This document shows positions 23,594 to 31,834 of a stretch of DNA of 64,000 nt, piece after piece. The notes beneath the pieces are model-generated. The model saw only the letters and a list, made by a program, of their open reading frames with translations. It ran no database searches and was not told where the DNA came from. The position numbers and the translations under genes were made by a program. Each line of letters starts with the position of its first letter. Position 1 is the first letter of the stretch. This DNA comes from JARRON01 sp037383845 (GTDB lineage: Bacteria; Pseudomonadota; Gammaproteobacteria; Steroidobacterales; XN24), in the NCBI GenBank assembly GCA_037383845.1, contig JARRON010000002.1, positions 15,643 to 79,642 on the forward strand. Reading direction: 5' to 3'.

Positions 23594-24771
23594 ACTCGCA
23601 CGAGCACGCTGCCGGCGGCCGCCCGAGCCTTCTCCCGGGCCTCCTCGACGGTGTCAGCCCGGGCGAGGGCCACCCCCAGCCGGCGGCGGCCGTGGACTTC
23701 CGGTTTCCCGAAGAGGCGAAGCTCCGTATCCGGCGCTTCCAGCGCCTCGTCCACTTCCTGGTACTGGATCCGGTCCGACTCTCCCTCGGCCAGAATCGCC
23801 GCGGACGCAGCGGGCCCCCAGCTGCGGATGTTCGGAATGGGCAGTCCGAGGATGGCCCTGACGTGCAGCGCGAATTCGGACAGGGACTGGGAGGCAAGGG
23901 TCACCAGGCCCGTGTCGTGGGGCCGGGGCGAGACCTCGCTGAACCAGACCTCGTCCTCCTTCACGAACAGCTCGACGCCGAAGATCCCCGCGCCGCCGAG
24001 CTGGCCGGTGATGGCCCCGGCGATGCGACGGGCCTTCTCCAGAGCGATATCGCTCATGGGATGCGGTTGCCAGGACTCCCGGTAGTCCCCGTCCACCTGC
24101 AGATGCCCGATAGGGTCGCAGAAACTGGTATCTCCGCCGTGACGCACGGTCAGCAGCGTGATCTCGTAGTCGAACTCGATGAATCCTTCCACGATGACCC
24201 GGCCGGCCCCGGCGCGGCCCCCGGCCTGGGCGTACTCCCAGGCCTTTTCCACGTCCGCGAGGTTGCGGACCGTGCTCTGGCCCTTCCCCTAGGAGCTCAT
24301 GACGGGCTTGACCACGCAGGGGAGGCCGATCTCTTCCACCGCCTGCCGATAGGCCGCTTCGTCATCGGCGAAGCGGAAGGGGGACGTCTTCAGGCCCAGG
24401 CCTTCCGCGGCCAGTCGCCGGATTCCTTCCCGGTCCATGGTCAGTCTCGCCGCCCGGGCGGTGGGGACCACGTTGTGACCTTCCTCCTCCAGGGCCACCA
24501 GTTCCGCCGTGGCGATGGCCTCGATCTCCGGGACGATGAAGTTCGGCTCCTCGGACTCCACCACCTCCCGCAGCGCCTTCGGGTCCAGCATGTCGATCAC
24601 GTGGCTGCGGTGAGCCACCTGCATGGCAGGCGCGTTGGCGTACCGGTCCACGGCGATGACTTCGACGCCGAGGCGCTGGGCTTCGATGGCGACTTCCTTG
24701 CCGAGTTCCCCGGCGCCCAGCAACAGCATGCGGGTGGCGGTCTCGGAGAGCGGCGTGCCAAGGGTCGTCAT
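23590..24771 (-). pseudogene. purT: purT interrupted by an in-frame amber codon
   Basis: Read through, this is a 393-residue formate-dependent phosphoribosylglycinamide formyltransferase, collinear with E. coli PurT (392). Codon 161 is TAG (24291-24289), inside KPVMSS-stop-GKGQ, where E. coli has the third serine of the ATP-binding loop SSGKGQ. The frame is unchanged on both sides: upstream LLLGAGELGKEVAIEAQ and downstream AGAGRVIVEGF and EVSPRPHDTG are all intact. One base change from TCG explains it. As written only 160 residues would be made, lacking most of the ATP-grasp domain. Either a recent inactivation or a sequence error; no purN is in the window to say whether the step is covered. 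Confidence 0.92.
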
Positions 24772-24786
24772 GGGCGGGAATCCGGG

Positions 24787-26760
24787 TCAGTGCCTGCCGG
24801 TGAGCAGGATGTTCCGCGCGCGCTCCAGGTCTTCGGATCTGCCGAAGAGAACAAGGACGTCATGGGTCTTGAGCACGGTTTCCGGAAGGGGCTGGCGACC
24901 CACGATACCGTCCCGGCGGATGGCTGTCACCATGACGCCCTCTGCCTCAAGGCCGAGGGCGCCGAGCTCGTGGCCTACGGCGGCGTAGTCGTCCGTCAGC
25001 GTCACCGGTTTCAGCTGGGCCAGGTCGAAATGCTCGGGGTCCATGTAGCTCGGCGCGTCCCTTCGGAAAACCGTCCGCAGCAGGGAGTAACGGTCGTCGC
25101 GGACACGCTGGACCTTGCGTACCACCCGGCCCAGGGGAACGCCCAGCAGGGCCAGTGCGTGAGAGGCGAGCATGAGGCTCGCCTCCAGGGTTTCCGGCAC
25201 CACCTCCGTGGCGCCGCCGCCCTGCATGAGTTCCAGCTGGGCATCATCCCTGGCGCGGACCAGCACCGGGACATTCGGAGCCGCCGCCCGGATCGCCGAG
25301 AGGACTCGCAGGGTCTCGCGGGCGTTGGGCAGCGTAGTCACCACCATGGAGGCCGTGTCCAGGCCCGCCGCGGCCAGCGTCTCCGGCCGGTCTGCGTTTC
25401 CCCAGATGATGGCGTCTCCCGCTTCCCGGGCGATGCGGACCCGTCCCGGGTCCTCGTCGATGGCCACCCACTCGAAGCCCTCCTCCTCCAGTATGCGGGC
25501 GAGGTTCTGCCCCACCCGGCCGTAGCCGCAGAGGATGACGTGCTCGCGCTTCGCCACCTGGTCCAGCCCGGAGTCGTCCGCGGGCGGTTCGGTCACCGGG
25601 GCCGGTCCCCCGGCGAGCCGTGCGGCCAGGCCGCCTGACTTGCGGATCAGGAAGGGGCTGACTGCCATGCTGGCGGCGATGGCCACCAGCAGGGGCTGGG
25701 CCGCCTCGCCCGAGAGCAGGCCACGCTGCGTCATCAGTGTCAGCAGGGCGATGCCGAACTCGCCGCCCTGGCCGAGGGCGATCCCGCTGCGCCAGGCGAC
25801 CCTCGGGTCCTCCCCGAACCAGACCAGCAGCCAGTAGACGAGGGCGGCCTTGCCGACCACCAGCGCCGTCACCAGAATCAGCACGGCCGGAAGCCAGCGC
25901 AGGATCATTGCCGGATCCACGTTCATGCCCACGGTGATGAAGAACAGCCCGAGCAGCAGGTCGCGAAAAGGCCGGATGTCCACCTCCACCTGGTGCCGGT
26001 ACTCGGTCTCGGCCAGCATCAGGCCCGCGAGGAACGCGCCCAGGGCGAGGGAGAGGCCCACGGCGTGGGTGGCCGCCGCCGCGCCCAGGGGGACCAGCAG
26101 CACCGCCAGGGTGAACAGTTCCGCCATCCGGGTGCGGGCCACCTCCTGCATGAGGGGCCGAAGCAGCCAGTGTCCCGCGGCCAGCATCAGTCCCAGCACC
26201 GCGACGGCGGCAGCGATGGTTGCCAGGGGCTGGGCGGGCCCGCCGTCGGCCGCCAGCGCCGGCACCAGGGCCAGGAAGGGCACCAGGGCCAGGTCCTGGA
26301 AGATGAGTACGCTGACAGCGATCCGGCCGTGGGGCTGGCCGATCTCCCGCTGATCCGACAGCTGCCGGATGACCACCGCCGTGGACGACATGGCCAGCGC
26401 GCCGCCGAGAAGAATGCCCAGGGGCAGCTCCTGCCCGAAGGCCAGCGCCACCAGGGCGACCAGGACCACGGACACGGCCACCTGGAGGCCGCCGAAGCGC
26501 ACCATCTCCCAGCCCATGGATTTAAGGCGGGGCAGGGAAAACTTCAGTCCCACGGTGAACAGCAGGAAGGCGACGCCGAACTCCGCCAGGAGCCGGACCT
26601 GGGCCACGTCCGGCACCAGTGCCAGCCCGCCCGGGCCCAGGGCGGCGCCCACCAGCACATAGCCCACCAGCGGCGGCACGTTCAGACGCCGGAAGATCGC
26701 CAGGACGACGACCGACGCGGCGATCATCACGAGCACGGACAGCAGGGAAAGCTCGTTCAT
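24787..26760 (-). CDS. Kef-type cation/proton antiporter (CPA2) with RCK domain
   Basis: 657 residues. About twelve membrane helices form the antiporter (residues 1-385): NVPPLVGYVLVGAALGPGG and LGAFLAGLMLAETEYRHQVE are CPA2 signatures. A TrkA-N/RCK Rossmann domain follows (HVILCGYGRVGQNLARIL, about 415-430), then a TrkA-C-like end. It should exchange K+ or Na+ for protons under nucleotide or glutathione control, as KefB/KefC do; YbaL-like members are equally possible. I choose the ATG at 26760, with GGAG five bases upstream, rather than an ATG ten codons earlier. Sits 15 bases before purT, so polar effects are possible. Confidence 0.88.
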   Translation of the reverse strand: MNELSLLSVLVMIAASVVVLAIFRRLNVPPLVGYVLVGAALGPGGLALVPDVAQVRLLAEFGVAFLLFTVGLKFSLPRLKSMGWEMVRFGGLQVAVSVVLVALVALAFGQELPLGILLGGALAMSSTAVVIRQLSDQREIGQPHGRIAVSVLIFQDLALVPFLALVPALAADGGPAQPLATIAAAVAVLGLMLAAGHWLLRPLMQEVARTRMAELFTLAVLLVPLGAAAATHAVGLSLALGAFLAGLMLAETEYRHQVEVDIRPFRDLLLGLFFITVGMNVDPAMILRWLPAVLILVTALVVGKAALVYWLLVWFGEDPRVAWRSGIALGQGGEFGIALLTLMTQRGLLSGEAAQPLLVAIAASMAVSPFLIRKSGGLAARLAGGPAPVTEPPADDSGLDQVAKREHVILCGYGRVGQNLARILEEEGFEWVAIDEDPGRVRIAREAGDAIIWGNADRPETLAAAGLDTASMVVTTLPNARETLRVLSAIRAAAPNVPVLVRARDDAQLELMQGGGATEVVPETLEASLMLASHALALLGVPLGRVVRKVQRVRDDRYSLLRTVFRRDAPSYMDPEHFDLAQLKPVTLTDDYAAVGHELGALGLEAEGVMVTAIRRDGIVGRQPLPETVLKTHDVLVLFGRSEDLERARNILLTGRH

Positions 26761-26877
26761 GGTGTCTCCGGACCGCCCGGTCCGCGGCACGGGAGGGTTC
26801 GCGCGCGGCAGCGGTCGAGCCTCATAATCCTAGCGCAGCATTTCCGCCGGCCAGCGATATCAGGAGGGCCAAGCGAC

Positions 26878-27963
26878 ATGTCTCCACGCGAGGGCGAGGC
26901 GCCAACGCCCGCCGAGATACTCCTGTCCCTGGCCGCCCTGGTGGTCATCATCGGCGGGACCAAGCTGGCGGCCCCGGTGCTTGTGCCGTTCATCCTGTCG
27001 GTTTTCATCGCCACCATTCTGCTGCCGCCGCTGCACTGGCTGACCGCTCACCGGCTGCCCCTGCCGCTGGCCATGGTGGCGCTGTCCCTGGGTATTGTTG
27101 CCATCTGGTTGCCCGTGGGCGGGATCGTCGGGGCGTCCTTCGACGACTTCTATGCCGCTCTGCCGGACTACCAGCAGCGGATCCAGTCCATGACCCGGCA
27201 GGTGGGCGAGTGGCTCAGCGCGCGTGGCATCGGCGTCGGGGCCGCTATCCAGGACCTGGTCAGGCCCTCCGCGGCGCTGGCTTTCGTGCGCCAGCTGGGC
27301 GCCGGACTGGGCGCCGCCCTGGCCAATGTTTTCCTGATCCTGCTCACGGTCATTTTCATCCTCCTGGAAGTCTCGGAGTTCCCGGCGAAGGTTCGCGCAG
27401 CCCTGGGCGACCGGGCCAGCGTGGTCGAGACCTTCCAGCGATTCTCCGCCAGCCTGCAGGAATACCTGCGAATCAAGACGCTTGTCAGTGTCATGACGGG
27501 CCTGGCCATTGCCGGCTGGCTGTGGGTGGTGGGCCTGGACTTTCCCATGCTGTGGGGCGTCCTGGCGTTCCTGCTCAACTACGTGCCCAACATCGGGTCC
27601 ATCATCGCTGCGGTGCCGGCAGTGCTGCTGGCCATGGTGTCCATGGATCTCACCGGCGTGCTCCTGGTGATGCTGGGCTACGTGGCCGCCAATACGCTGT
27701 TCGGCAATGTCATCGAGCCGCGACTCATGGGCCGCGGCCTGGGCCTGTCCACCCTGGTGGTATTCCTGTCGCTGATCTTCTGGGGCTGGGTCCTGGGCCC
27801 GGTGGGCATGCTGCTGTCCGGGCCTCTTACCATGATGATCAAGCTGGCCCTGGAGCTGGACCCGAGAACCCGCTGGTTCGCGATCCTGCTGGGCTCGGGG
27901 GAATCGCCGGGCGTTCCCGGGGACTCCGCGTCCGGCACCGCCGAAGACGAGGCCGCGGGCTGA
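26878..27963 (+). CDS. AI-2E family transporter
   Basis: 361 residues, eight predicted membrane helices: two near the N-terminus (ILLSLAALVVIIGGTKLAAP; FILSVFIATILLPPL), a soluble insert of about 80 residues, and a C-terminal bundle with FLLNYVPNIGSIIAAVPAVL and GNVIEPRLMGRGLGLSTLVV, the family hallmarks. Members include TqsA, proposed to export autoinducer-2, and putative Na+/H+ antiporters, so the substrate is open. The ATG is preceded by AGGAGGG. The open frame continues far upstream, but that part lies opposite the Kef gene and is not coding. Stop is three bases from the convergent pspF stop. Confidence 0.88.
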   Translation: MSPREGEAPTPAEILLSLAALVVIIGGTKLAAPVLVPFILSVFIATILLPPLHWLTAHRLPLPLAMVALSLGIVAIWLPVGGIVGASFDDFYAALPDYQQRIQSMTRQVGEWLSARGIGVGAAIQDLVRPSAALAFVRQLGAGLGAALANVFLILLTVIFILLEVSEFPAKVRAALGDRASVVETFQRFSASLQEYLRIKTLVSVMTGLAIAGWLWVVGLDFPMLWGVLAFLLNYVPNIGSIIAAVPAVLLAMVSMDLTGVLLVMLGYVAANTLFGNVIEPRLMGRGLGLSTLVVFLSLIFWGWVLGPVGMLLSGPLTMMIKLALELDPRTRWFAILLGSGESPGVPGDSASGTAEDEAAG

Positions 27964-27966
27964 TGA

Positions 27967-28989
27967 TCAGCCGGGGGGGCGTCCGGGCCGACCGGAACCG
28001 GCGATGTCGTGTTTTCTCAACAGCCCTCTCAGCTGGTCGTAAGTAAGGCCCAGTCGTTCCGCCGCGACGCGGCGGTTGCCCCCGGAGGCTTCCATGGCCC
28101 GGACGAGGATCCGCTGCTCGTATTCGGCGACGGCGGCCCGGAAATCCGCCGGCAAGCTTTGCGGGGCCCCGGGGATGCCGGGCTCCGCCGGTATGTCCTC
28201 CGGGCTGCCGAAGCCGTGGGCGAAAGGGTCGAAATGGATCTCGGCCACCGGGGCCTCCGGGTCGGGAGCGCGGTAGATGGATCTCTCCACGGCATTCTTC
28301 AGTTCCCGGACGTTGCCGGGCCAGGGCCAGTCCAGCAGGGCCGTGACCGCGTCGTCCGTGAAGCCGGGGAAGAAGGGACGTTTCAGCTCGGCGGTGAAGT
28401 TCACCGCGAAGTGGTCCGCCAGCGCCAGCACGTCTTCCGGGCGCACCCGGAGGGGCGGGACGTTGATGACGTCGAAGGCCAGCCGGTCCAGGAGATCGGC
28501 GCGGAATCGGCCTTCCTCGGCCAGTCGGGGAAGGTCCTCGTTGGTGGCGCCGGCGATGCGCACGTCCACGGACAGGGTCTGGCTGCCGCCGACCCGCTCG
28601 AATTCCCCGTACTCGATAACGCGAAGGATCTTCTCCTGCATCCGGGGCGGCACTGTCGCAAGCTCGTCCAGGAATAGCGTGCCCCCGTCCGCCCGCTCGA
28701 ATCTGCCCACGTGTCGGCGAGTGGCTCCCGTGAAGGCACCGGCCTCGTGGCCGAACAGCTCGGACTCCAGCAGGGTCTCGGTGAGGGCGGCGCAGTTGAG
28801 CTTCACGAGAGGCTGTTCCCATCGCCCGGAGAGGAAGTGAAGGCGAGAGGCCACCAGCTCCTTGCCCGTCCCCCGCTCCCCGATGATCAGCGCCGGCCTG
28901 TCCAGGGGCGCCAGCCGAGACACCTGTTCCAGCATGGCCACGAACGCCGGGGACTCGCCAATGATCGATATCGGGCTGACGCGCTCCAT
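27967..28989 (-). CDS. pspF: Phage shock protein operon activator PspF
   Basis: 340 residues: a sigma-54 AAA+ activator lacking an N-terminal receiver. Walker A GERGTGKE at about 38-45, the sigma-54-contacting GAFTGA loop at about 85-90, Walker B GGTLFLDELA, and a C-terminal Fis-type helix-turn-helix (NRRVAAERLGLTYDQLRGLL). A receiver-free activator divergent from pspA is the defining PspF arrangement; PspA binds and silences it until membrane stress. The C-terminus is extended by a Pro/Gly tail (GSGRPGRPPG). No strong ribosome site is visible at the ATG. Confidence 0.95.
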   Translation of the reverse strand: MERVSPISIIGESPAFVAMLEQVSRLAPLDRPALIIGERGTGKELVASRLHFLSGRWEQPLVKLNCAALTETLLESELFGHEAGAFTGATRRHVGRFERADGGTLFLDELATVPPRMQEKILRVIEYGEFERVGGSQTLSVDVRIAGATNEDLPRLAEEGRFRADLLDRLAFDVINVPPLRVRPEDVLALADHFAVNFTAELKRPFFPGFTDDAVTALLDWPWPGNVRELKNAVERSIYRAPDPEAPVAEIHFDPFAHGFGSPEDIPAEPGIPGAPQSLPADFRAAVAEYEQRILVRAMEASGGNRRVAAERLGLTYDQLRGLLRKHDIAGSGRPGRPPG

Positions 28990-29081
28990 ATGGTGATTCT
29001 AACCAAGATTGGGTTTTCACGCCGCTTTTAATCTGGTCATGTTTGCCACATTTCTGGCCGCGCAGCGCCCGGCAACAATTA

Positions 29082-29094
29082 AATCAGCAGCTTA
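29082..29094 (+). promoter_or_regulatory. Probable IHF site in the psp promoter region
   Basis: AATCAGCAGCTTA matches the IHF consensus WATCAANNNNTTR at all fixed positions but one. It sits about 30 bases upstream of the sigma-54 promoter in an AT-rich patch, the right place to bend DNA so that PspF bound further upstream can reach the polymerase, as in E. coli. Confidence 0.5.
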
Positions 29095-29109
29095 CGCATG
29101 CTCCAGGGC

Positions 29110-29125
29110 TGGCACGGTTCCTGCT
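29110..29125 (+). promoter_or_regulatory. Sigma-54 promoter of pspABC
   Basis: TGGCACGGTTCCTGCT has GG and GC separated by ten bases, the defining -24/-12 spacing, and keeps the TGGCAC half perfectly. Transcription should begin near 29137, about 20 bases ahead of the pspA ATG, which has CGGAGGAACTGAC in front. Confidence 0.85.
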
Positions 29126-29157
29126 GTACCTGGACTGGAATTGCCGGAGGAACTGAC

Positions 29158-29835
29158 ATGGGCGTTTTTTCCCGCTTCACGGATATCGTGAATTCGAACA
29201 TCAACTCACTCCTGGAGAAGGCGGAGGACCCGGAGAAGATGGTCCGCCTGATCATCCAGGAGATGGAAGACACCCTGGTGGAGGTGCGCTCTGCCGCCGC
29301 CCGGGCCATCGCTGACCAGAAGCAGCTTGACCGACGCCTGGCGGATGCCACCCGGGACGTGGACGACTGGTCCCGGAAGGCGGAGCTTGCCGTGCGCAAG
29401 AACCGGGACGACCTCGCCCGCGCGGCGCTGGCCGAGAAGTCGAAGGGCGAGGAACGGGTCAAGGCGCTGAAGGAGCAGCAGGACCAGGTAGAGGAGGCCC
29501 TGGCCCGCCTCAACGACGATATCGCCAAGCTCCAGGAGAAGCTGGCCGACGCCAAGACCCGCCAGAAAGCGCTGGTGATGCGTCACCGGACAGCCGGGCA
29601 CCGGCTCGAGATTCGCCGCCAGATCCACGAGAACAAGATCGACGACGCTCTGGTAAGGTTCGAGCACTTCGAGCGCAAGATGGAAGACCTGGAGGGCCGG
29701 GTCGAGTCCTATGACCTGGGCCAGCGCAAGGACCTGGGAAGGGAGTTCGACGTCCTGGCGTCAGAAGAGACCGTGGAAGCGGAGCTGGCAGAGCTGAAGC
29801 GCCGGGTCGGCCAGTCGTCCGGCGATAACGCCTGA
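29158..29835 (+). CDS. pspA: Phage shock protein A
   Basis: 225 residues, beginning MGVFSRFTDIVNSNINSLLEKAEDPEKM... as PspA/Vipp1 (ESCRT-III-like) proteins do: a short amphipathic membrane helix, then a long coiled coil through about residue 215. PspA binds stressed inner membrane and, when free, inhibits PspF. CGGAGG lies eight bases before the ATG. First gene of a tight unit pspA-pspB-PspC-domain-pspC-small protein, all controlled by the sigma-54 promoter at 29110. Confidence 0.96.
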   Translation: MGVFSRFTDIVNSNINSLLEKAEDPEKMVRLIIQEMEDTLVEVRSAAARAIADQKQLDRRLADATRDVDDWSRKAELAVRKNRDDLARAALAEKSKGEERVKALKEQQDQVEEALARLNDDIAKLQEKLADAKTRQKALVMRHRTAGHRLEIRRQIHENKIDDALVRFEHFERKMEDLEGRVESYDLGQRKDLGREFDVLASEETVEAELAELKRRVGQSSGDNA

Positions 29836-29846
29836 GGGCCGGGGAG

Positions 29847-30065
29847 ATGGGTGAAGTGATGGGTGTCATCCTGGTCGCGTTCGTACTGCCCCTGGCGGTG
29901 GTGCTCCATTACGTGACCAAGTGGAAGTCCTCCCGGGGGCTTTCCAGCGACGAGCAGAAGATGCTCGAGGAACTGTGGCAGGACGCCCAGAAGATGGAGA
30001 GCCGCATCAACACCCTGGAGACCATCCTCGACGACGAAGTGCCCGACTGGAGGAAGCGCACGTGA
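29847..30065 (+). CDS. pspB: Phage shock protein B
   Basis: 72 residues: one N-terminal membrane helix (VILVAFVLPLAVVLHYVTKWK) and a cytoplasmic coiled coil (LSSDEQKMLEELWQDAQK, then MESRINTLETILD), exactly the PspB plan. PspB and PspC relieve PspA inhibition of PspF. Two ATGs four codons apart (29847, 29859) are possible; GGGGAG abuts the first and GGTGA is close to the second, so the N-terminus is uncertain by four residues. Overlaps the next gene as GTGA. Confidence 0.93.
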   Translation: MGEVMGVILVAFVLPLAVVLHYVTKWKSSRGLSSDEQKMLEELWQDAQKMESRINTLETILDDEVPDWRKRT

Positions 30066-30340
30066 CCACCCGCTCCTACGACCCCTTCTCCATGCGGCTG
30101 CACCGGGATCCGGAACACGGCCTCATCATGGGCGTGTGCGCCGGGCTGGCGGAAACCTTTGGCTGGCGCGTGGCGGCCGTTCGGCTGGCGGCGCTGCTCG
30201 CCCTGGTGTTCTTTACCATGGAGACGCTGCTGCTTTACGTGGTGGCCGGACTGATCATGCCCCGCAAGCGCCTGACCTATCACGGCGCGGCGGAGTCCCG
30301 GCTCTGGCGGACACGGTCCCGCGGGAGACCGGCGCCATGA
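30062..30340 (+). CDS. Small PspC-domain membrane protein between pspB and pspC
   Basis: 92 residues from a GTG that overlaps the pspB stop. The PspC domain is clear: LHRDPEHGLIMGVCAGLAET, then RLAALLALVFFTMETLLLYVV, with one to two membrane helices and a basic C-terminus (RLWRTRSRGRP). It lacks the cytoplasmic coiled tail of the true PspC encoded next, and overlaps it by four bases (ATGA). A second PspC-domain protein inside the psp operon suggests a duplicated sensor or a partner for pspC. It is short but complete. Confidence 0.82.
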   Translation: MTTRSYDPFSMRLHRDPEHGLIMGVCAGLAETFGWRVAAVRLAALLALVFFTMETLLLYVVAGLIMPRKRLTYHGAAESRLWRTRSRGRPAP

Positions 30341-30726
30341 CCCGGGGGACCGCCAGCCCCACCCGGCTGTACAAGAACCGGGACGAGAAGGTCCTGTGCG
30401 GCGTCTGCTCCGGCATTGCCGAATATTTCGGATTCGACGTCACCCTGACCCGGCTGCTTGCCGTGCTGTCCCAGTTCCTCTTCCCGGCCACGTTCCTGGT
30501 CTATCTCGGGCTGTGCATGCTGCTGCCCGGCAAGCCGGAGCGGCTGTACGAAAGCGACTCGGACAAGGAGTTCTGGAAGGGTGTCAGGGTCTCGCCGACG
30601 GCCACGCTGTCCGACGTCCGCCACCGGTTCCGCTCCGCCGAAGCGAAGCTGCAGCGCATGGAGCGCTACGTGACGTCGAAGAACTTCAACCTCGACCGGG
30701 AGTTCCGCGATCTGGAGCGGGAATGA
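30337..30726 (+). CDS. pspC: Phage shock protein C
   Basis: 129 residues: PspC domain at about 10-70 (RLYKNRDEKVLCGVCSGIAE, then SQFLFPATFLVYLGLCMLLPG membrane part) and a C-terminal coil with RFRSAEAKLQRMERYVTS ending NFNLDREFRDLERE. This length and tail fit the PspC that works with PspB to sense membrane stress. The last dozen residues are nearly repeated at the end of the next small protein. The ATG overlaps the preceding stop as ATGA. Confidence 0.93.
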   Translation: MTRGTASPTRLYKNRDEKVLCGVCSGIAEYFGFDVTLTRLLAVLSQFLFPATFLVYLGLCMLLPGKPERLYESDSDKEFWKGVRVSPTATLSDVRHRFRSAEAKLQRMERYVTSKNFNLDREFRDLERE

Positions 30727-30761
30727 CCCTGGCCGGGGGCCGTGACTGACAGGAGTCTGCA

Positions 30762-30989
30762 ATGAATCCCTTCGAGATGGTGGTCATCATCGTCGCCCTG
30801 GTCGTCTTCGGCCGATACCTTCAAACGCGGGCGGAGAGCCGTCGGCAGGAGACCGCCGCTGCAGAGGGATCCCCCTCGGAGGACCGCATCGCCCAGCTGG
30901 AGGAGCGGGTGAAGGTTCTGGAGCGCATCGTGACCGATTCCGGCTACGACCTCCGTCGGCAGTTCCGGGACCTGGAGCGCGACACCTGA
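30762..30989 (+). CDS. Small membrane protein sharing the PspC C-terminal tail
   Basis: 75 residues with AGGAG seven bases before the ATG. One N-terminal membrane helix (FEMVVIIVALVVFGRYL) is followed by a charged coil (RIAQLEERVKVLERIVTDS) that ends GYDLRRQFRDLERDT. The overall plan resembles PspB, while the end almost repeats the PspC tail (RYVTSKNFNLDREFRDLERE). I do not recognise an E. coli equivalent (not PspD or PspE). It is the last gene of the psp unit, 35 bases after pspC, and is probably a further Psp partner. Confidence 0.75.
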   Translation: MNPFEMVVIIVALVVFGRYLQTRAESRRQETAAAEGSPSEDRIAQLEERVKVLERIVTDSGYDLRRQFRDLERDT

Positions 30990-31144
30990 CTTCCCTGCGC
31001 CTGCTATCCTGAAAAGCGGCGCATCCTGACCAGTCCCCATTCGAGCCGGCGCAGCTCATGCGCTCCCGCTTCCTGTCGTCTACGCCACCGGGAACCAATC
31101 GCGTCCGGGATGCGAATATTGACTCCCCACCCCCGGAGAGGCCA

Positions 31145-31834
31145 ATGGGCGGCGATATCCACGTCGAGCTGGACCGCGTCAGCAAGGACTACGACGAGCA
31201 CGGGCAGCCGCACCGGGTGCTGGACGGTGTGTCCGGCTCCATCCGGCGGGGGGAGTTCGTCGTGCTCGTCGGCCGCAGCGGTTCCGGGAAAAGCACGCTC
31301 CTGAACCTCATCGGCGGCCTGGATCGTCCCTCGGACGGAGACGTCCGGATCGGCGGACAGTCCCTGTCCTCCCTGGACGAGGACGGGCTGGCCCGGCTGC
31401 GGCGGGTCCAGGTGGGGTTCGTGTTCCAGTTCTTCAACCTGGTGCCGACCCTGACCGCCGCGGAGAACCTCATGCTGCCGCTGGACTTGCTGGGCGTGGG
31501 GGCGGACGAGGCGGGATCCCGGGCTGCACACTGGCTGGAGGCTGTCGGGCTCGGCGGCCGGGGAGACGCATTTCCGGAGGAGCTGTCGGGCGGTGAGCAG
31601 CAGCGCGTGGCCCTGGCGCGGGCCCTGGTGCACCGGCCGGGGCTGGTGATCGCCGACGAACCCACCGGCAACCTGGACCTGGACACGGCCACGCAGGTGC
31701 TGGAACTGCTGGACGGGTTGTGCCGGCGGGAAGGCACGACCCTGGTGATGGCGACCCACAGCCCGGAGGTCATCGGGGTCGCAGACCGGGTCTTCACCAT
31801 CCACGAGGGCAGGCTGGAGGCTTCAGGACCGTGA
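31145..31834 (+). CDS. ABC transporter ATP-binding protein, LolD/MacB-type
   Basis: 229 residues from an ATG with GGAGA five bases upstream; a longer frame from 31058 adds a low-complexity segment. Walker A GRSGSGKS, Q-loop VFQFFNLVPTLTAAEN, signature LSGGEQQRVALARAL, Walker B LVIADEPTGNLD, and H-loop ATHSPE are all intact and of the LolD/MacB class, which use FtsX-like permeases to push on periplasmic partners. Overlaps the permease as GTGA. Works with 31831 and the lipoprotein at 34344. Confidence 0.9.
   Translation: MGGDIHVELDRVSKDYDEHGQPHRVLDGVSGSIRRGEFVVLVGRSGSGKSTLLNLIGGLDRPSDGDVRIGGQSLSSLDEDGLARLRRVQVGFVFQFFNLVPTLTAAENLMLPLDLLGVGADEAGSRAAHWLEAVGLGGRGDAFPEELSGGEQQRVALARALVHRPGLVIADEPTGNLDLDTATQVLELLDGLCRREGTTLVMATHSPEVIGVADRVFTIHEGRLEASGP

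Noticed and set aside
23590..24771. purT as two separate genes or as recoded amber
   Set aside because: The downstream part has no ribosome site or domain start, and nothing suggests amber suppression or pyrrolysine use; a point mutation or base error is simpler.
23692..25638. Long plus-strand open frame across purT and the Kef gene
   Set aside because: Antisense to two clearly conserved genes, with no recognisable domain.
25993..26877. N-terminal extension of the AI-2E transporter
   Set aside because: It lies opposite the Kef-type antiporter and is low complexity; the ATG at 26878 has AGGAGGG and begins the conserved helices.
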